Part shown: positions 7,795 through 15,925 of the stretch, one piece after another
Numbering within the stretch: position 1 is the stretch's first letter
How the letters are laid out: every line of letters begins with the position of its first letter
From: Deltaproteobacteria bacterium
GTDB taxonomy: Bacteria; Desulfobacterota; GWC2-55-46; JAJCZF01
DNA: 51,222 nt
Direction of reading: 5' to 3'
NCBI GenBank assembly: GCA_029262535.1
Contig: JAJCZF010000043.1
Coordinates: forward strand, 1 to 51,222
The notes under the pieces: model-generated
Databases searched by the model: none
Seen by the model: the letters and a program-made list of their open reading frames with translations, nothing else
Told to the model about the DNA's origin: nothing
Position numbers and translations under genes: made by a program

Positions 7795-7993
7795 AATTTT
7801 TGAGGAGGATAAACTTACATGGACCGAATATAAGATGGTTAGGCAGTATCAGACAATGGGCGATCAACTTGATAAACTTAGAACTTACGGTTTCGAAGGC
7901 GGCATAGAGGCGCTTATGGGCGGCGCAGGGCTATCGAGGGCAGGTAGTAGAAATGGATATTCCTGGCTCACCAAGGACATCCCGCATGAATAG
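7715..7993 (+). CDS. hypothetical phage protein
   Basis: A 92-residue protein with a very basic N-terminus (about 1-22, including four consecutive Arg) and a helical middle section (TWTEYKMVRQYQTMGDQLDK). I do not recognise a family. The ribosome binding site GGGAGG lies 6 nt before ATG. The first 80 nt overlap the preceding gene in another frame. The basic arm suggests nucleic-acid contact, and its place just before the terminase genes suggests regulation or packaging. Both are guesses. Confidence 0.55.
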   Translation: MKYSTSRKTKLHLQGHRRRRKAPEPIEIFEEDKLTWTEYKMVRQYQTMGDQLDKLRTYGFEGGIEALMGGAGLSRAGSRNGYSWLTKDIPHE

Positions 7994-8013
7994 AGTGCAT
8001 TTGTAATAATTAA

Positions 8014-8066
8014 GGCTGAAAATTATATTCTGAAGTTAGAAAACAGGAATAATTTCGGCCTTTTTT
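8014..8066 (+). terminator. intrinsic terminator-like hairpin
   Basis: GGCTGAAAATTAT (8014-8026) pairs with ATAATTTCGGCC (8049-8060), with one G-U pair and one bulge, and six T residues follow. The 3' arm is the start of the first 88-bp repeat. Confidence 0.5.
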
Positions 8067-8128
8067 ATTAAGAATAACAGCTGGTTACAGATTTAGGGGT
8101 AGAATGAAAACACCATAGGGTATCAAAG
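8041..8128 (+). repeat. 88-bp direct repeat, copy 1
   Basis: Matches 8202-8289 at 83 of 88 positions by eye, with no gaps. Contains a T-rich run near its start and CATAGGGTATCAAAG at its end. No open reading frame of note. Confidence 0.85.
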
Positions 8129-8201
8129 CAAATTAGACTGGTTATGTGAAAGAGGTCAGATTTATTCCTGTACAAGGGGGGCGAAAGTTCCGCTGAAAGA
8201 A

Positions 8202-8289
8202 AAACAGGAATAATTTTGGCCTTTTTTATTAAGAATAACAGCTGGTTACAGATTTAGGGGTAGAACAGAAACACTATAGGGTATCAAAG
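8202..8289 (+). repeat. 88-bp direct repeat, copy 2
   Basis: Second copy of the block at 8041-8128, offset by 161 bp. Its end lies 23 nt before the small zinc-finger-like gene at 8313, so it may carry that gene's expression signals (CTATAGGGTATCAAAG). Confidence 0.85.
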
Positions 8290-8312
8290 ACTTTTAAACA
8301 GGAGGCAGCGCC

Positions 8313-8504
8313 ATGGTGTTAAATTTTTCTACTACGACTTATCCGGTATCAAGACAATCAAGCGACTGGTTTCGAGGTAATTCTAAAGGGCGCGAGCGTA
8401 TACTTTTACGTGAAGCGGAGCGGTGCAAGCAATGCGGAAAAGAGTTTCAAAGCCTCTATGTACTGAAGAGGTGTAAGGATCATTCGGACATGGTGGAGCT
8501 CTGA
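8313..8504 (+). CDS. small zinc-ribbon-like phage protein
   Basis: A 63-residue protein with a CKQCGKEF motif and a later CKDH, giving a C-x2-C ... C-x2-H pattern that could bind one zinc. An AGGAGG ribosome binding site sits 7 nt before ATG, the best in this area, which supports the gene being real despite its size. It lies directly upstream of the terminase genes. Small zinc-finger proteins beside terminases include HNH-type nucleases, but no HNH motif is present here. The function is unknown. Confidence 0.55.
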   Translation: MVLNFSTTTYPVSRQSSDWFRGNSKGRERILLREAERCKQCGKEFQSLYVLKRCKDHSDMVEL

Positions 8505-8550
8505 GTAACGTAGCGTAAAAGGCGCTAATTAAATTTAAGAAGGGTATCGT

Positions 8551-8964
8551 GTGGCGACAAAGTTGAAGCAGGAGTCTGAGCATTCCGACAAAGGCGACCG
8601 CGCCACTAGGCGAAGCTTAAAGGTCTTGAAGGTTAAACCCAAAGAAGTTGCCCCTGCATTAGCAGTCATGGACGAGGTGACGGCAGAGACGCTTATAGGC
8701 GAACACCGCAGGCTCTGGCAGGTTTTAAGAGTTAGACTTGACAGGTGCCTCTCGGCAACAGAGGAGGTCGTTGGAATTGACGAACTTAAATTTACAAAGG
8801 CTGCCGGGGATCTTTTGGCAACTATCGTCAAGGGTGAAAGAGTGATTTGGGGGATTGATGATATCGTTTTGGAAGGTGAAGTAGATGAGACCGATGAGGT
8901 TGCCTGCGAGATGGTACGAGTTACGTCGCCACCCGGTACAGAAGAGGCTCTGGAAAGAGAATAA
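8551..8964 (+). CDS. probable terminase small subunit
   Basis: A 137-residue protein with a GTG start behind AGAAGGG. The first 40 residues are highly charged and basic, and the middle (about 45-100) is helical with leucine heptads. That is compatible with the DNA-binding and oligomerising parts of small terminases. I see no clear helix-turn-helix. The call rests mainly on position: it overlaps the large terminase gene by 80 nt, the usual place for the small subunit. It would select phage DNA for packaging. Confidence 0.55.
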   Translation: MATKLKQESEHSDKGDRATRRSLKVLKVKPKEVAPALAVMDEVTAETLIGEHRRLWQVLRVRLDRCLSATEEVVGIDELKFTKAAGDLLATIVKGERVIWGIDDIVLEGEVDETDEVACEMVRVTSPPGTEEALERE

Positions 8965-10153
8965 AAGATTTGCCGTAGTAGCAGCGGGCAGGAGATCAGG
9001 CAAGACGGAACTTTCAAAGCGAAGGCTGGTCCTCTCGCTGGCTGATAAAAAAGAGTGGCCCGACCCGCGTTACTTTGCCGCCGCCCCTACCAGGGACCAG
9101 GCAAAGAGGATCTTCTGGAAAGACCTGAAAAAGCTTACTCCAACTAGCTGGATAAAACGTATCTACGAGACCGATCTCTGTATCGTCACTAAGACAGGGG
9201 CCGAACTATGGGTGACGGGGCTTGACAAGCCACAGCGCATAGAGGGCACACCGTGGGACGGAGGCGTGCTTGACGAGTATGCCAATATGAAACCTTCGGT
9301 CTGGGGAGAAAATATCAGGCCCGCGCTCTCGGACAGGCTCGGCTGGTGCTGGTTCATCGGCGTTCCCGAGGGGCTTAATCACTTTAAGAGCCTTGCCGAT
9401 TATGCAACTTCAGGAGAGGACCCTGAGTGGGGTTATTACTCATGGTATTCGGCCGATATCCTGCCTTCGAGAGAGATAGAGGCCGCAAAGAGGGCGCTGG
9501 ACGAAAGAACTTTTAGACAGGAATATGAGGCAAGCTTCGAGGGCGCGGCCGGGCGCGTTTATTATGCATATAAGGCCGAGCGCCACGAGCGAAAGAATGT
9601 TGAACTGGATAAGACAAAACCGATATTTCTCTGTTGCGACTTTAATGTAGACCCCTGCGTTTGGGTTCTTGTACAGAGAGAAGGCAGAATCGTACGGGCC
9701 ATTGACGAGATCATAAAGCGTAATACCAATACCGTCGAGATGGCTAAAGAGTTCCTATCGCGTTATAAGGGGCACCGGCCGGGAGTGATAGTTTATGGCG
9801 ACGCCGCGGGGAGCGCCAGGACGACCACTGGCAGTTCCGACTATGCCATACTTAGCGAACTTGGTATCGGCAACCACAAGCTTAAGAGGTCGAATCCGGC
9901 GGTCAAGGACAGGGTAAATGCCGTAAACGCAATGCTTGAAAATAGCAGCGGTGAAGTAAGGCTCGTTCATAGCCCGAGATGCAAAGAGCTTAAGAGAGAC
10001 TTTGAGGGCGTTACGTGGCGCGGCTCTACCGGGGAGATAAATAAAGGCGACCTCGAAAGGACTCACGCTACCGACGCGCTAGGTTATTTTATTCAGTACG
10101 AGTTTCCGATAAGGGCCACAAGGCCGGCGCCGAATAGAAGATTTTATAAATAA
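8885..10153 (+). CDS. phage terminase large subunit
   Basis: ATP-driven DNA-packaging motor and headful or site-specific nuclease. The ATPase domain shows Walker A AGRRSGKT (34-41) and Walker B GVLDEY with Asp130-Glu131. The C-terminal RNase H-like nuclease shows the acidic residues Asp252 (CCDFN), Asp306 (YGDAAG) and the Asp in THATDALGY near 403. The 422-residue length is normal and all catalytic residues are kept, so the gene looks functional. Its stop is followed 4 nt later by the start of a MITE-like element. Confidence 0.93.
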   Translation: MRPMRLPARWYELRRHPVQKRLWKENKRFAVVAAGRRSGKTELSKRRLVLSLADKKEWPDPRYFAAAPTRDQAKRIFWKDLKKLTPTSWIKRIYETDLCIVTKTGAELWVTGLDKPQRIEGTPWDGGVLDEYANMKPSVWGENIRPALSDRLGWCWFIGVPEGLNHFKSLADYATSGEDPEWGYYSWYSADILPSREIEAAKRALDERTFRQEYEASFEGAAGRVYYAYKAERHERKNVELDKTKPIFLCCDFNVDPCVWVLVQREGRIVRAIDEIIKRNTNTVEMAKEFLSRYKGHRPGVIVYGDAAGSARTTTGSSDYAILSELGIGNHKLKRSNPAVKDRVNAVNAMLENSSGEVRLVHSPRCKELKRDFEGVTWRGSTGEINKGDLERTHATDALGYFIQYEFPIRATRPAPNRRFYK

Positions 10154-10157
10154 CTAA

Positions 10158-10316
10158 GGAACCTCTGATTTATTTTGGGCGAAGTAGGTTGTGATCGAAA
10201 ATGTTCAGATTCAAGGCGAGAATCGCACGTAATAGCAAGCTATTGCAAAGATTCTCAACGCGGAAGCTGGACATTTTAGGCACAAGATACGAGTTCACGA
10301 ATAGATCAGAGGTTCC
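10158..10316. mobile_element. 159-bp MITE-like foldback element
   Basis: Perfect 12-bp terminal inverted repeats (GGAACCTCTGAT at 10158-10169 and its complement at 10305-10316) bound a 159-bp segment. Inner complementary blocks such as AAAATGT with ACATTTT and GAGAATC with GATTCTC suggest the whole element folds on itself around AATAGCAAGCTATTGC. It has no coding capacity and no obvious target duplication. The portal ATG begins at the next base, so the right end supplies AGAGG as a possible ribosome binding site. It resembles non-autonomous relatives of DDE insertion sequences, but the parent family was not identified. Confidence 0.75.
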
Positions 10317-11693
10317 ATGAAATTCAAGACGGAGCGACAGATGACAAAAGAAGAGTTAACGAAGAGACATCCTGACTACGACATATTAGCGCCGGAATGG
10401 CTATTTTTTATCCGTTCATACTTCGGTGGTAAGCCGTATAAGGACGGTAATTACCTGCTGCAACACCCGTTCGAGAGTGCGGCAAACTACAATCGCCGTA
10501 AAGCGACGAGTTACTACTACAACTACTGTGCGCCCATTGTTGATATTTTCGTCTCGCATCTCTTTAGGAAGAAGCCGGAGAGGGATTTTGGCTCATTTAC
10601 GTTGAACCCGCTCTTTCAATCCTTTCGGATAGACTGCGACCTTGAGGGATCTTCGATCGATCAGTTCATGAGGGAGGCTCAGAGGCTTGCGGCGATCTAT
10701 GGCAGGGTTTCGATAGTGGTCGATATGCCTCCTTTAGAACCGCATACCGTGGCCGAGGCGGCAGAGGCTGACATAAGGCCTTACCTAACGGTTGTTACGC
10801 CGGAAAATCTTACGGACTGGTCCTTTGCAAGGGTCGGTTCCGGAAGGCTTGTGCTCGATTCGGTAAAGATCAGGGAGACGAGCAATACCTACAGGGTATG
10901 GACCAGAGAGTCGTGGGAGTTATGGCGAATAGATGAAAAGTCTAACGAGGTGATTCTTATATCGGCGGGAGAGCACGGTCTTGGGCGTGTGCCGGTTGTA
11001 AATCTCTATAACAAACGAGCCGGAACCCGCATGCACGGTATTTCGGATATTCAGGATATCGCCGATATTAACAAAAATATCTACTACCTTTGCAGTGACG
11101 CAAAGGAGTTGATTGAAAATTGCGCATTCCCCATGCTGGCCATGCCGTATGAAAAGGGGACTCTCGATGAAGAGAGACAGATCGGCCCGAGGAATATATT
11201 GCAGTTCGACCCGTCGGAGCCGAACTCTAAACCCTTCTGGTTAGAGGCCCCTCACTCGTCCCTTTCGGAGATACGTGAGTGGGTAAGGCAGGATATTACA
11301 GAGATACACCGAATAGCCAAGATGGGCGGGGTGAAGGCGACCGAAGACTTTTCCGGGGCGAGAAGCGGCGTGGCGCTTGAGCTTGAGTACCAGCAGCTTC
11401 ACGCGACACTCGCAGAAAAGGCCGACAATATAGAAGAGGCGGAGTTACAGATAATGAGGCTCTGGGCGGATTGGGAGGGAGAAGAGTTTGACGGCAAGAT
11501 CGACTACCCTGATGATTTCTCCATTAGAGATCTGGATCGGGATCTGGATAGAGCCATAAAGTCTAAAAACGCAGAGCTCTCTTCTCCTACATTCAACCGT
11601 GAACTAGAGAAGAAGATAGCAAGGCTAGCCATACCGAAACTTAATGACGCTAAGATGGCGAAGATAGAGAACGAGATCGACGAGGCCCACTGA
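10317..11693 (+). CDS. phage portal protein (DUF4055-like)
   Basis: Forms the dodecameric ring through which DNA enters and leaves the head. The 458-residue protein has the family's N-terminal segment with the repeated Tyr/Asn run (NRRKATSYYYNYCAPIVD), a long alpha/beta core and a helical C-terminal part (FSGARSGVALELEYQQLH, then charged helices). It directly follows the terminase gene apart from the foldback element. ATG 10317 abuts the element's terminal repeat. ATG 10341, with GGAG six nt before it, may be the original start. The DUF4055 assignment is from recall of the family pattern. Confidence 0.82.
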   Translation: MKFKTERQMTKEELTKRHPDYDILAPEWLFFIRSYFGGKPYKDGNYLLQHPFESAANYNRRKATSYYYNYCAPIVDIFVSHLFRKKPERDFGSFTLNPLFQSFRIDCDLEGSSIDQFMREAQRLAAIYGRVSIVVDMPPLEPHTVAEAAEADIRPYLTVVTPENLTDWSFARVGSGRLVLDSVKIRETSNTYRVWTRESWELWRIDEKSNEVILISAGEHGLGRVPVVNLYNKRAGTRMHGISDIQDIADINKNIYYLCSDAKELIENCAFPMLAMPYEKGTLDEERQIGPRNILQFDPSEPNSKPFWLEAPHSSLSEIREWVRQDITEIHRIAKMGGVKATEDFSGARSGVALELEYQQLHATLAEKADNIEEAELQIMRLWADWEGEEFDGKIDYPDDFSIRDLDRDLDRAIKSKNAELSSPTFNRELEKKIARLAIPKLNDAKMAKIENEIDEAH

Positions 11694-11760
11694 GGCCTTT
11701 AAGAGCAGACCGTATTGGCAAGGCTGATACGGGAATATAAAGAGAGCCGTCTTTAGACGT

Positions 11761-11794
11761 ACCGCTGGAGCTACCCCGAGCCGGCGGTTTTTTT
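11761..11794 (+). terminator. intrinsic terminator between portal and scaffold genes
   Basis: ACCGCTGG (11761-11768) pairs with CCGGCGGT (11781-11788, one G-U), with a 12-nt loop, then seven T residues. It lies inside a same-direction gene series, so downstream genes need read-through or antitermination. Confidence 0.75.
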
Positions 11795-11819
11795 ATGGGG
11801 GATTCTTAAGGAGAAAATT

Positions 11820-12488
11820 ATGGAAAATGTTGACGAACTTAAAACGGCGGAAATGGCTACAGGCCACCAGGCGACAGAGGAAAAGGTAGTATTTACATCC
11901 GAGCAGCAGTCCAGGGTGCAGGACCTTATAGACAGCGCCTACAAGAGAGCCTATGCCAAGGCCGCGGGGCAGTCCTCGAATGGAGCGGAGATCGATAATC
12001 TCAGGCATGAGATCGATAGCCTCAAGGAGTACAAGAAGAACTCCGCGCTGATCGGCGCCATTTCAAGGCACAACGTTGTTGACGCCACAGAGGTGGTTGA
12101 GCTTATGAAGTCGAATGTGGCAATGGACGAGTCGGGAGGCATAGTTATAACCGACGAAAGCTCCAGGGCCAGGTCCATGGCGGAAGGACGCAGAGTCGGA
12201 CTTGACGAGTATGTATCAACATGGCTCTCTGAAAGGCCGCACCATTTAAGAAGTAGGGGCAGGGCCGGTTCCGGCTCCGGTGGCGTCAAGTTTGGAGGCG
12301 GCGGAGGCAGGCAGGATTACGACACATCCGACCCGTCGGCCTGGCGCTCCATGCCGCGCAAGGATCTCGATAAGAAGCTGAGCGAAGGCATAGTAGTCCA
12401 CGGCGCACAGGGGCAGGTCTATAAGTTCAAGGACGTAAAGAACCCTTTTAAAGAAGCAAGGAAGAACAAGTTTAACAGAGGAGAATAA
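11820..12488 (+). CDS. probable phage scaffolding protein
   Basis: A 222-residue hydrophilic protein without Cys or Trp-rich core. Residues about 25-80 form a predicted coiled coil (EQQSRVQDLIDSAYKRAYAKA and the EIDNLRHEIDSLKEYKK region). A Gly/Ser/Arg-rich flexible stretch lies at about 143-162, and a basic C-terminus follows. This is the general build of capsid scaffolds, and its place just before the major capsid gene fits. No separate head-maturation protease gene is present, and I see no protease motif here. Assembly would then depend on unprocessed capsid protein or on a protease from elsewhere. Confidence 0.68.
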   Translation: MENVDELKTAEMATGHQATEEKVVFTSEQQSRVQDLIDSAYKRAYAKAAGQSSNGAEIDNLRHEIDSLKEYKKNSALIGAISRHNVVDATEVVELMKSNVAMDESGGIVITDESSRARSMAEGRRVGLDEYVSTWLSERPHHLRSRGRAGSGSGGVKFGGGGGRQDYDTSDPSAWRSMPRKDLDKKLSEGIVVHGAQGQVYKFKDVKNPFKEARKNKFNRGE

Positions 12489-12491
12489 AAA

Positions 12492-13355
12492 ATGGCAAAC
12501 GAAGTAACCACCGCCGCCGGTTCCGCCGGTGAGCTGGTAGCGGCAGAGATAGTATCGAGACTGGTAATAGACGCGGCCTATAGCGAGGCCGTAATGCCAG
12601 GACTCGTAAGGCTTGCAGATATAAGCGACGTATCGACCCTGACGGTCGAGTTCCCCAAGTGGCCGCTACTTACGGCAGCCGATCTTACCGAGGGTACCGA
12701 CGCCTCCAATTCGGCTGTAAATACCACTAGCCTTTCGGTTACCGCCGACGAGGCCGGTCTAATGATAACCGTCACCGACATGTTGCTTGAGGGTTCCGGC
12801 ATCGGTGGCCTTGAGCCATATGCCGCTGAACTTGGCAAGGCGCTCGCTAACAAGATCGACACCGATATACTGGCTGAGGTAGCCGACTTTACCAGCACCG
12901 TCGGAGCGACAGGTGTTGATATGACCGAGGCGAACTTCCTCTCGGCCATCTACTCTCTTGAGTCAGCTAGCGCCAGCGGCCCGTATGTTGCCGTGCTTCA
13001 CCCCATACAGGTCCACGACCTCAGGGTGGATTTATCGGCGGCGACAGGCGCGATCTGGGGCGGACCAAGCGCACCGGCGGCAGATCTCGGAGCCTTCGCC
13101 AGCCTCTATGGTGTTGATATCTTCAAGTCCACAAACTGCGCATCGGTTAACGCCAATGCCGACAGGCAGGGCGTGATGATGCCGGCTGGAAATCAGAGCG
13201 GTCTTGCGTATGTACTGAAGACCGCGGCCAATACCGAGTTCCAGAGGGACGCTTCTCTCAGGGCGACCGAGATAGTCGTAACGGCTATCTATGGCGACGA
13301 GTGCGTAAATACCGCCGCTAACGGAGGAGTATCGATAATTACCGATCACGAATAA
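12492..13355 (+). CDS. major capsid protein (HK97-like)
   Basis: A 287-residue protein rich in Ala, Thr, Ser and Val, 3 nt after the scaffold gene. Its pattern fits the short HK97-fold capsid group: an N-terminal arm, a LVRLADISDVSTLTVEFPKW segment, LTEGTDASN before a beta-rich E-loop, a long helix (LGKALANKIDTDILAEVADF), then the A-domain part with VAVLHPIQVHDLRVDL and IFKSTN. It has no long N-terminal delta domain, in keeping with the separate scaffold. A strong terminator follows, which fits a need for high expression of this one gene. Confidence 0.85.
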   Translation: MANEVTTAAGSAGELVAAEIVSRLVIDAAYSEAVMPGLVRLADISDVSTLTVEFPKWPLLTAADLTEGTDASNSAVNTTSLSVTADEAGLMITVTDMLLEGSGIGGLEPYAAELGKALANKIDTDILAEVADFTSTVGATGVDMTEANFLSAIYSLESASASGPYVAVLHPIQVHDLRVDLSAATGAIWGGPSAPAADLGAFASLYGVDIFKSTNCASVNANADRQGVMMPAGNQSGLAYVLKTAANTEFQRDASLRATEIVVTAIYGDECVNTAANGGVSIITDHE

Positions 13356-13373
13356 GTCTTTAAATGTTTGGTC

Positions 13374-13416
13374 TCCGGTACGGGAGGATTTAAAATCCTC
13401 TCGTACCGGATCTTTT
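13374..13416 (+). terminator. strong intrinsic terminator after the capsid gene
   Basis: A 17-bp stem (13374-13390 with 13394-13410, one G-U pair) with a 3-nt loop, followed by TCTTTT. It lies just upstream of the next gene's ribosome binding site (AAAGGAG). Confidence 0.85.
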
Positions 13417-13431
13417 AAAAAGGAGTGGCGC

Positions 13432-13905
13432 ATGTCAGGTGTAGCGGAAGCGATGGTCAGGAAGGGTTATACCCCTCTGGCCGCGGCCAGAGATATTGGC
13501 ATAGGGTGGCAGGGTGAAAGGCTCTATGACTTCTGGATGTGGAACGGAAAGTATAGCGAGTATGAGGGTGGAATAAAGTTTATCCGTACTGTAAAGGTCA
13601 ATGATCTGAAAGAGGCCGCATTGCATTTCTGGCGTGACGGCTGGGTTCCGCTCTTACCGATCTCGGATAGCTTACTCAGGCGAATGGAGTCTGCCTTGAG
13701 AGAGCACAAGGGGCTCTCGTCACAGGGTTTAAGAGTGCCGGACGGCGAGTTCCTAAAGAAGCCCGAAGCCATACCAAAAGAAGAGATGGGCCCTGATGTT
13801 AGAAAGCTTATGAGTCTACCTGAAATAGATACCGACGGGCTTAGGCCGAAGATGGAGTTATCGGAAGCCATGCTTAAATCGTATAGGAATTTTAAAGGGG
13901 TTTGA
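13432..13905 (+). CDS. hypothetical phage protein (head region)
   Basis: A 157-residue protein preceded by AAAGGAG. It contains an aromatic segment (YDFWMWNGKYSEYEGGIKF, about 33-51) and a Pro/Glu-rich C-terminal half. I do not recognise a family. Its place after the capsid gene suggests a head accessory role. It is followed one base later by a small gene. Confidence 0.6.
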   Translation: MSGVAEAMVRKGYTPLAAARDIGIGWQGERLYDFWMWNGKYSEYEGGIKFIRTVKVNDLKEAALHFWRDGWVPLLPISDSLLRRMESALREHKGLSSQGLRVPDGEFLKKPEAIPKEEMGPDVRKLMSLPEIDTDGLRPKMELSEAMLKSYRNFKGV

Positions 13906-13906
13906 T

Positions 13907-14083
13907 ATGAGCGGATGGTTTGATACCGGCCTGAAGATGGCCGACGGCAAGACGAAGAGGACCGTTTACGCCTCTGACAAGATTCAGGCTAGAGAGTTTA
14001 GAAAGAAGGGCTGGAAGCCCGTTGCAAAGAGGTCCAAAAAGGCGAAGCCTGACTACTTGCCAGTCGAAGGGAAGAAACGATGA
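13907..14083 (+). CDS. small basic hypothetical phage protein
   Basis: A 58-residue protein, very rich in Lys and Arg in its second half (EFRKKGWKPVAKRSKKAKP). The start follows the previous stop by one base, and its stop overlaps the next ATG (ATGA). The compact packing and coupling support it being real. No family was recognised. The basic charge may suit DNA or capsid-interior binding. Confidence 0.5.
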   Translation: MSGWFDTGLKMADGKTKRTVYASDKIQAREFRKKGWKPVAKRSKKAKPDYLPVEGKKR

Positions 14084-14235
14084 GCAGGGAGGCGGCAGAG
14101 AATCTGACCGGGCGGCAATACAAGGAGCTTTTAAAGAGGAGCGGAAGACTTCCGACCTCAAAGGAGGTTCGGGAGTTGGAAAAGAGGTCCGAAAGGATTG
14201 CACGCGAGGTTGACTATAAGAGGTCTAAGGGCTGA
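14080..14235 (+). CDS. small charged hypothetical phage protein
   Basis: A 51-residue, highly charged protein predicted to be almost wholly helical (KELLKRSGRLPTSKEVRELE). It overlaps the preceding small gene by 4 nt. An AT-rich 9-bp hairpin (14237-14258) follows its stop. The function is unknown. Confidence 0.45.
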   Translation: MSREAAENLTGRQYKELLKRSGRLPTSKEVRELEKRSERIAREVDYKRSKG

Positions 14236-14318
14236 GTTTTGTTTTTGATAAAACAAAATCCTCTTTATAGCGAAAGAGAGCGCTCAAAATACTTTTAAAA
14301 CGAGACAGGATAAGAAGA

Positions 14319-14648
14319 ATGAAATATGCGCTAGGCATTAACATAATCTGCAATGACCAGCCATCGCTTGATGCTGTGGCGGCGGAGATACCGGTCGCCA
14401 CAGATCCGTCTTTATGGCAGCAGGAGTACGGAGGCGCGGTGCAAGAGCTTAATATGGACGGGAATAAAACACTCGTGTCGAGCCTTAGTTTTAATAATGA
14501 CAGCGACCGAATTACTGTAGAAGAAGCCATTATCGGAGTTGCCGGCGTACTTACCGGTTGCGAGTCTGGCACGCGTATTACCCTGCACGACTGCAACCAC
14601 GACGGCAGTGGCGGTTGCGTAGAGACTATGATCTATGAGGTGCTGTGA
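14319..14648 (+). CDS. hypothetical phage protein
   Basis: A 109-residue acidic protein with four Cys, three of them in the C-terminal third (TGCESGTRITLHDCNHDGSGGC), which could form disulfides or a metal site. No family was recognised. AGGATAAGAAG precedes the ATG. Its stop overlaps the next start (TGATG), linking it to the small basic gene downstream. Confidence 0.5.
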   Translation: MKYALGINIICNDQPSLDAVAAEIPVATDPSLWQQEYGGAVQELNMDGNKTLVSSLSFNNDSDRITVEEAIIGVAGVLTGCESGTRITLHDCNHDGSGGCVETMIYEVL

Positions 14649-14818
14649 TGAAACCAATTAAAATTCAGTATATAAAGTCCACGGGCGAGCACCGCCATGT
14701 GGACGAGAACGGTAAAGAGACCAGGATCAACGGCCTTCCTCCTCAGGCTTCCATAAAAGCGGTAAAGGCGCGCACAAAGGCGATGGGGCTGAAGCTCAAG
14801 AGGGGAGGTAATATCTGA
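14648..14818 (+). CDS. small basic hypothetical phage protein
   Basis: A 56-residue protein with a Lys/Arg-rich C-terminus (IKAVKARTKAMGLKLKRGG). It starts on the last base of the previous stop and ends on the first base of the next start, so it is translationally coupled on both sides. AGGGGAGG near its 3' end serves as the ribosome binding site for the following gene. The function is unknown. Confidence 0.5.
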   Translation: MKPIKIQYIKSTGEHRHVDENGKETRINGLPPQASIKAVKARTKAMGLKLKRGGNI

Positions 14819-15912
14819 TGGCCTGGTTAACGGGATGGACATATAGACAAAAGTTAGGCATAAATGGTGACGCATATATCGGGTCTAATATTACCGACTT
14901 TACGGTGTCGGTCAATGCGCCCTCGTCGAATACTGATTTTTGGGTGAATGTGTTGAGTAGCGGTAACGACGTAAGGTTTACCGCGGCTGACGGGTCCACA
15001 CTTTTAAAGTTCGAGATAGAGAGCTTCGATTCCACCGGCGACGACGCCTGGTATAACGTCAAGGTTCCGACCCTCTCATCTTCGGTAAACACCGATATAT
15101 ACCTCTACTATGGTAACGCCGGTGCCGCCGCCGGAGACGATAAAGAGAACTCGGTCGATGCAAGTCACGTCGCCGTTTACAGGCTTAACGCCGACAAGGC
15201 CGAAGGCTATCTCGATGATACAACCTCGAAAAACCATGACCTGACCAATAGCGGCACCATAGCCGGAACGACTGCTATGGTGGATAACGGGCGCGATTTT
15301 GACGGCGTTGACGACTATATGGTTGAGCCTAAATCCCCCGATTGGGACTTCGGCGCGGGTGACTTTTATTACGCCTGTTCTTTTAACTCGGATTCATTTG
15401 CAAACAACAACATAATTTTAGCTTTAGGTAAAGAGGGGGCGGGTATCAGGTCCCTTTTGCTCGGTACTAACAGCTCCGGGCAGTTAAGATTTTGGTGGTC
15501 TCAGGACGGGCAGTCTGCATGGGATTTAAGTTCTGCCGGAAGCTCAGGCGCGCTGTCGGCCAATACCACATACCGCCTCGCTCTCCGGAGGAGCGGGAAT
15601 ACCTTTTATATGTATATCGACGCGGTCCAAAAGGACTCGTTCGACGTCACGTCGTATCCCACGCTTAAGCATGCGGGGAATTGCGACATCTGTATAGGCA
15701 ACGTAAGAAACTCCGGCGGTAGCGGAGTCGCCCATTTTGACGGAACCATTGATGACGTTATTTTAATAAGCGGATCACGCAGTGTCGATTTTGTCAAAGC
15801 CGACCATCAAAGCGCACTCGGCGCGTGGTTGATATTCGGTTCACAGGAGACGGAAGGCGGAAGCGGCGCGGCTATCTTCACAAGACATATTATGCAACTA
15901 CACGATAACTAA
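14818..15912 (+). CDS. phage structural protein with DUF2341 and LamG-like lectin domains
   Basis: A 364-residue protein. Residues about 5-110 match the DUF2341 pattern: it opens with a W-x2-GW-x-YRQKLGI segment and ends in DIYLYYGN. Residues about 118-350 match a concanavalin A-like (LamG) jelly roll, with VAVYRLN, DGVDDYMV, FYYACSFNS, YRLALRRSGNTFYMYID and a FDGTIDDVILI strand. These domains are normally found on extracellular or surface proteins. No signal peptide is present, as expected for a virion part. Lying between capsid and tail genes, it may decorate the head and bind carbohydrate, though a misplaced receptor-binding role is also possible. ATG choice is fixed by the TGATG overlap. 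Confidence 0.72.
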   Translation: MAWLTGWTYRQKLGINGDAYIGSNITDFTVSVNAPSSNTDFWVNVLSSGNDVRFTAADGSTLLKFEIESFDSTGDDAWYNVKVPTLSSSVNTDIYLYYGNAGAAAGDDKENSVDASHVAVYRLNADKAEGYLDDTTSKNHDLTNSGTIAGTTAMVDNGRDFDGVDDYMVEPKSPDWDFGAGDFYYACSFNSDSFANNNIILALGKEGAGIRSLLLGTNSSGQLRFWWSQDGQSAWDLSSAGSSGALSANTTYRLALRRSGNTFYMYIDAVQKDSFDVTSYPTLKHAGNCDICIGNVRNSGGSGVAHFDGTIDDVILISGSRSVDFVKADHQSALGAWLIFGSQETEGGSGAAIFTRHIMQLHDN

Positions 15913-15925
15913 GGGAGTAAATATA

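Larger units (their letters stand above)
7994..8312. other. 319-bp intergenic region with duplicated 88-bp block
   Basis: No gene seen. It contains a terminator-like hairpin and two copies of an 88-bp direct repeat (8041-8128 and 8202-8289). A second stem pairs TTATTCCTGT (8162-8171) with its complement (8204-8213), just before a T-run. Confidence 0.6.
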
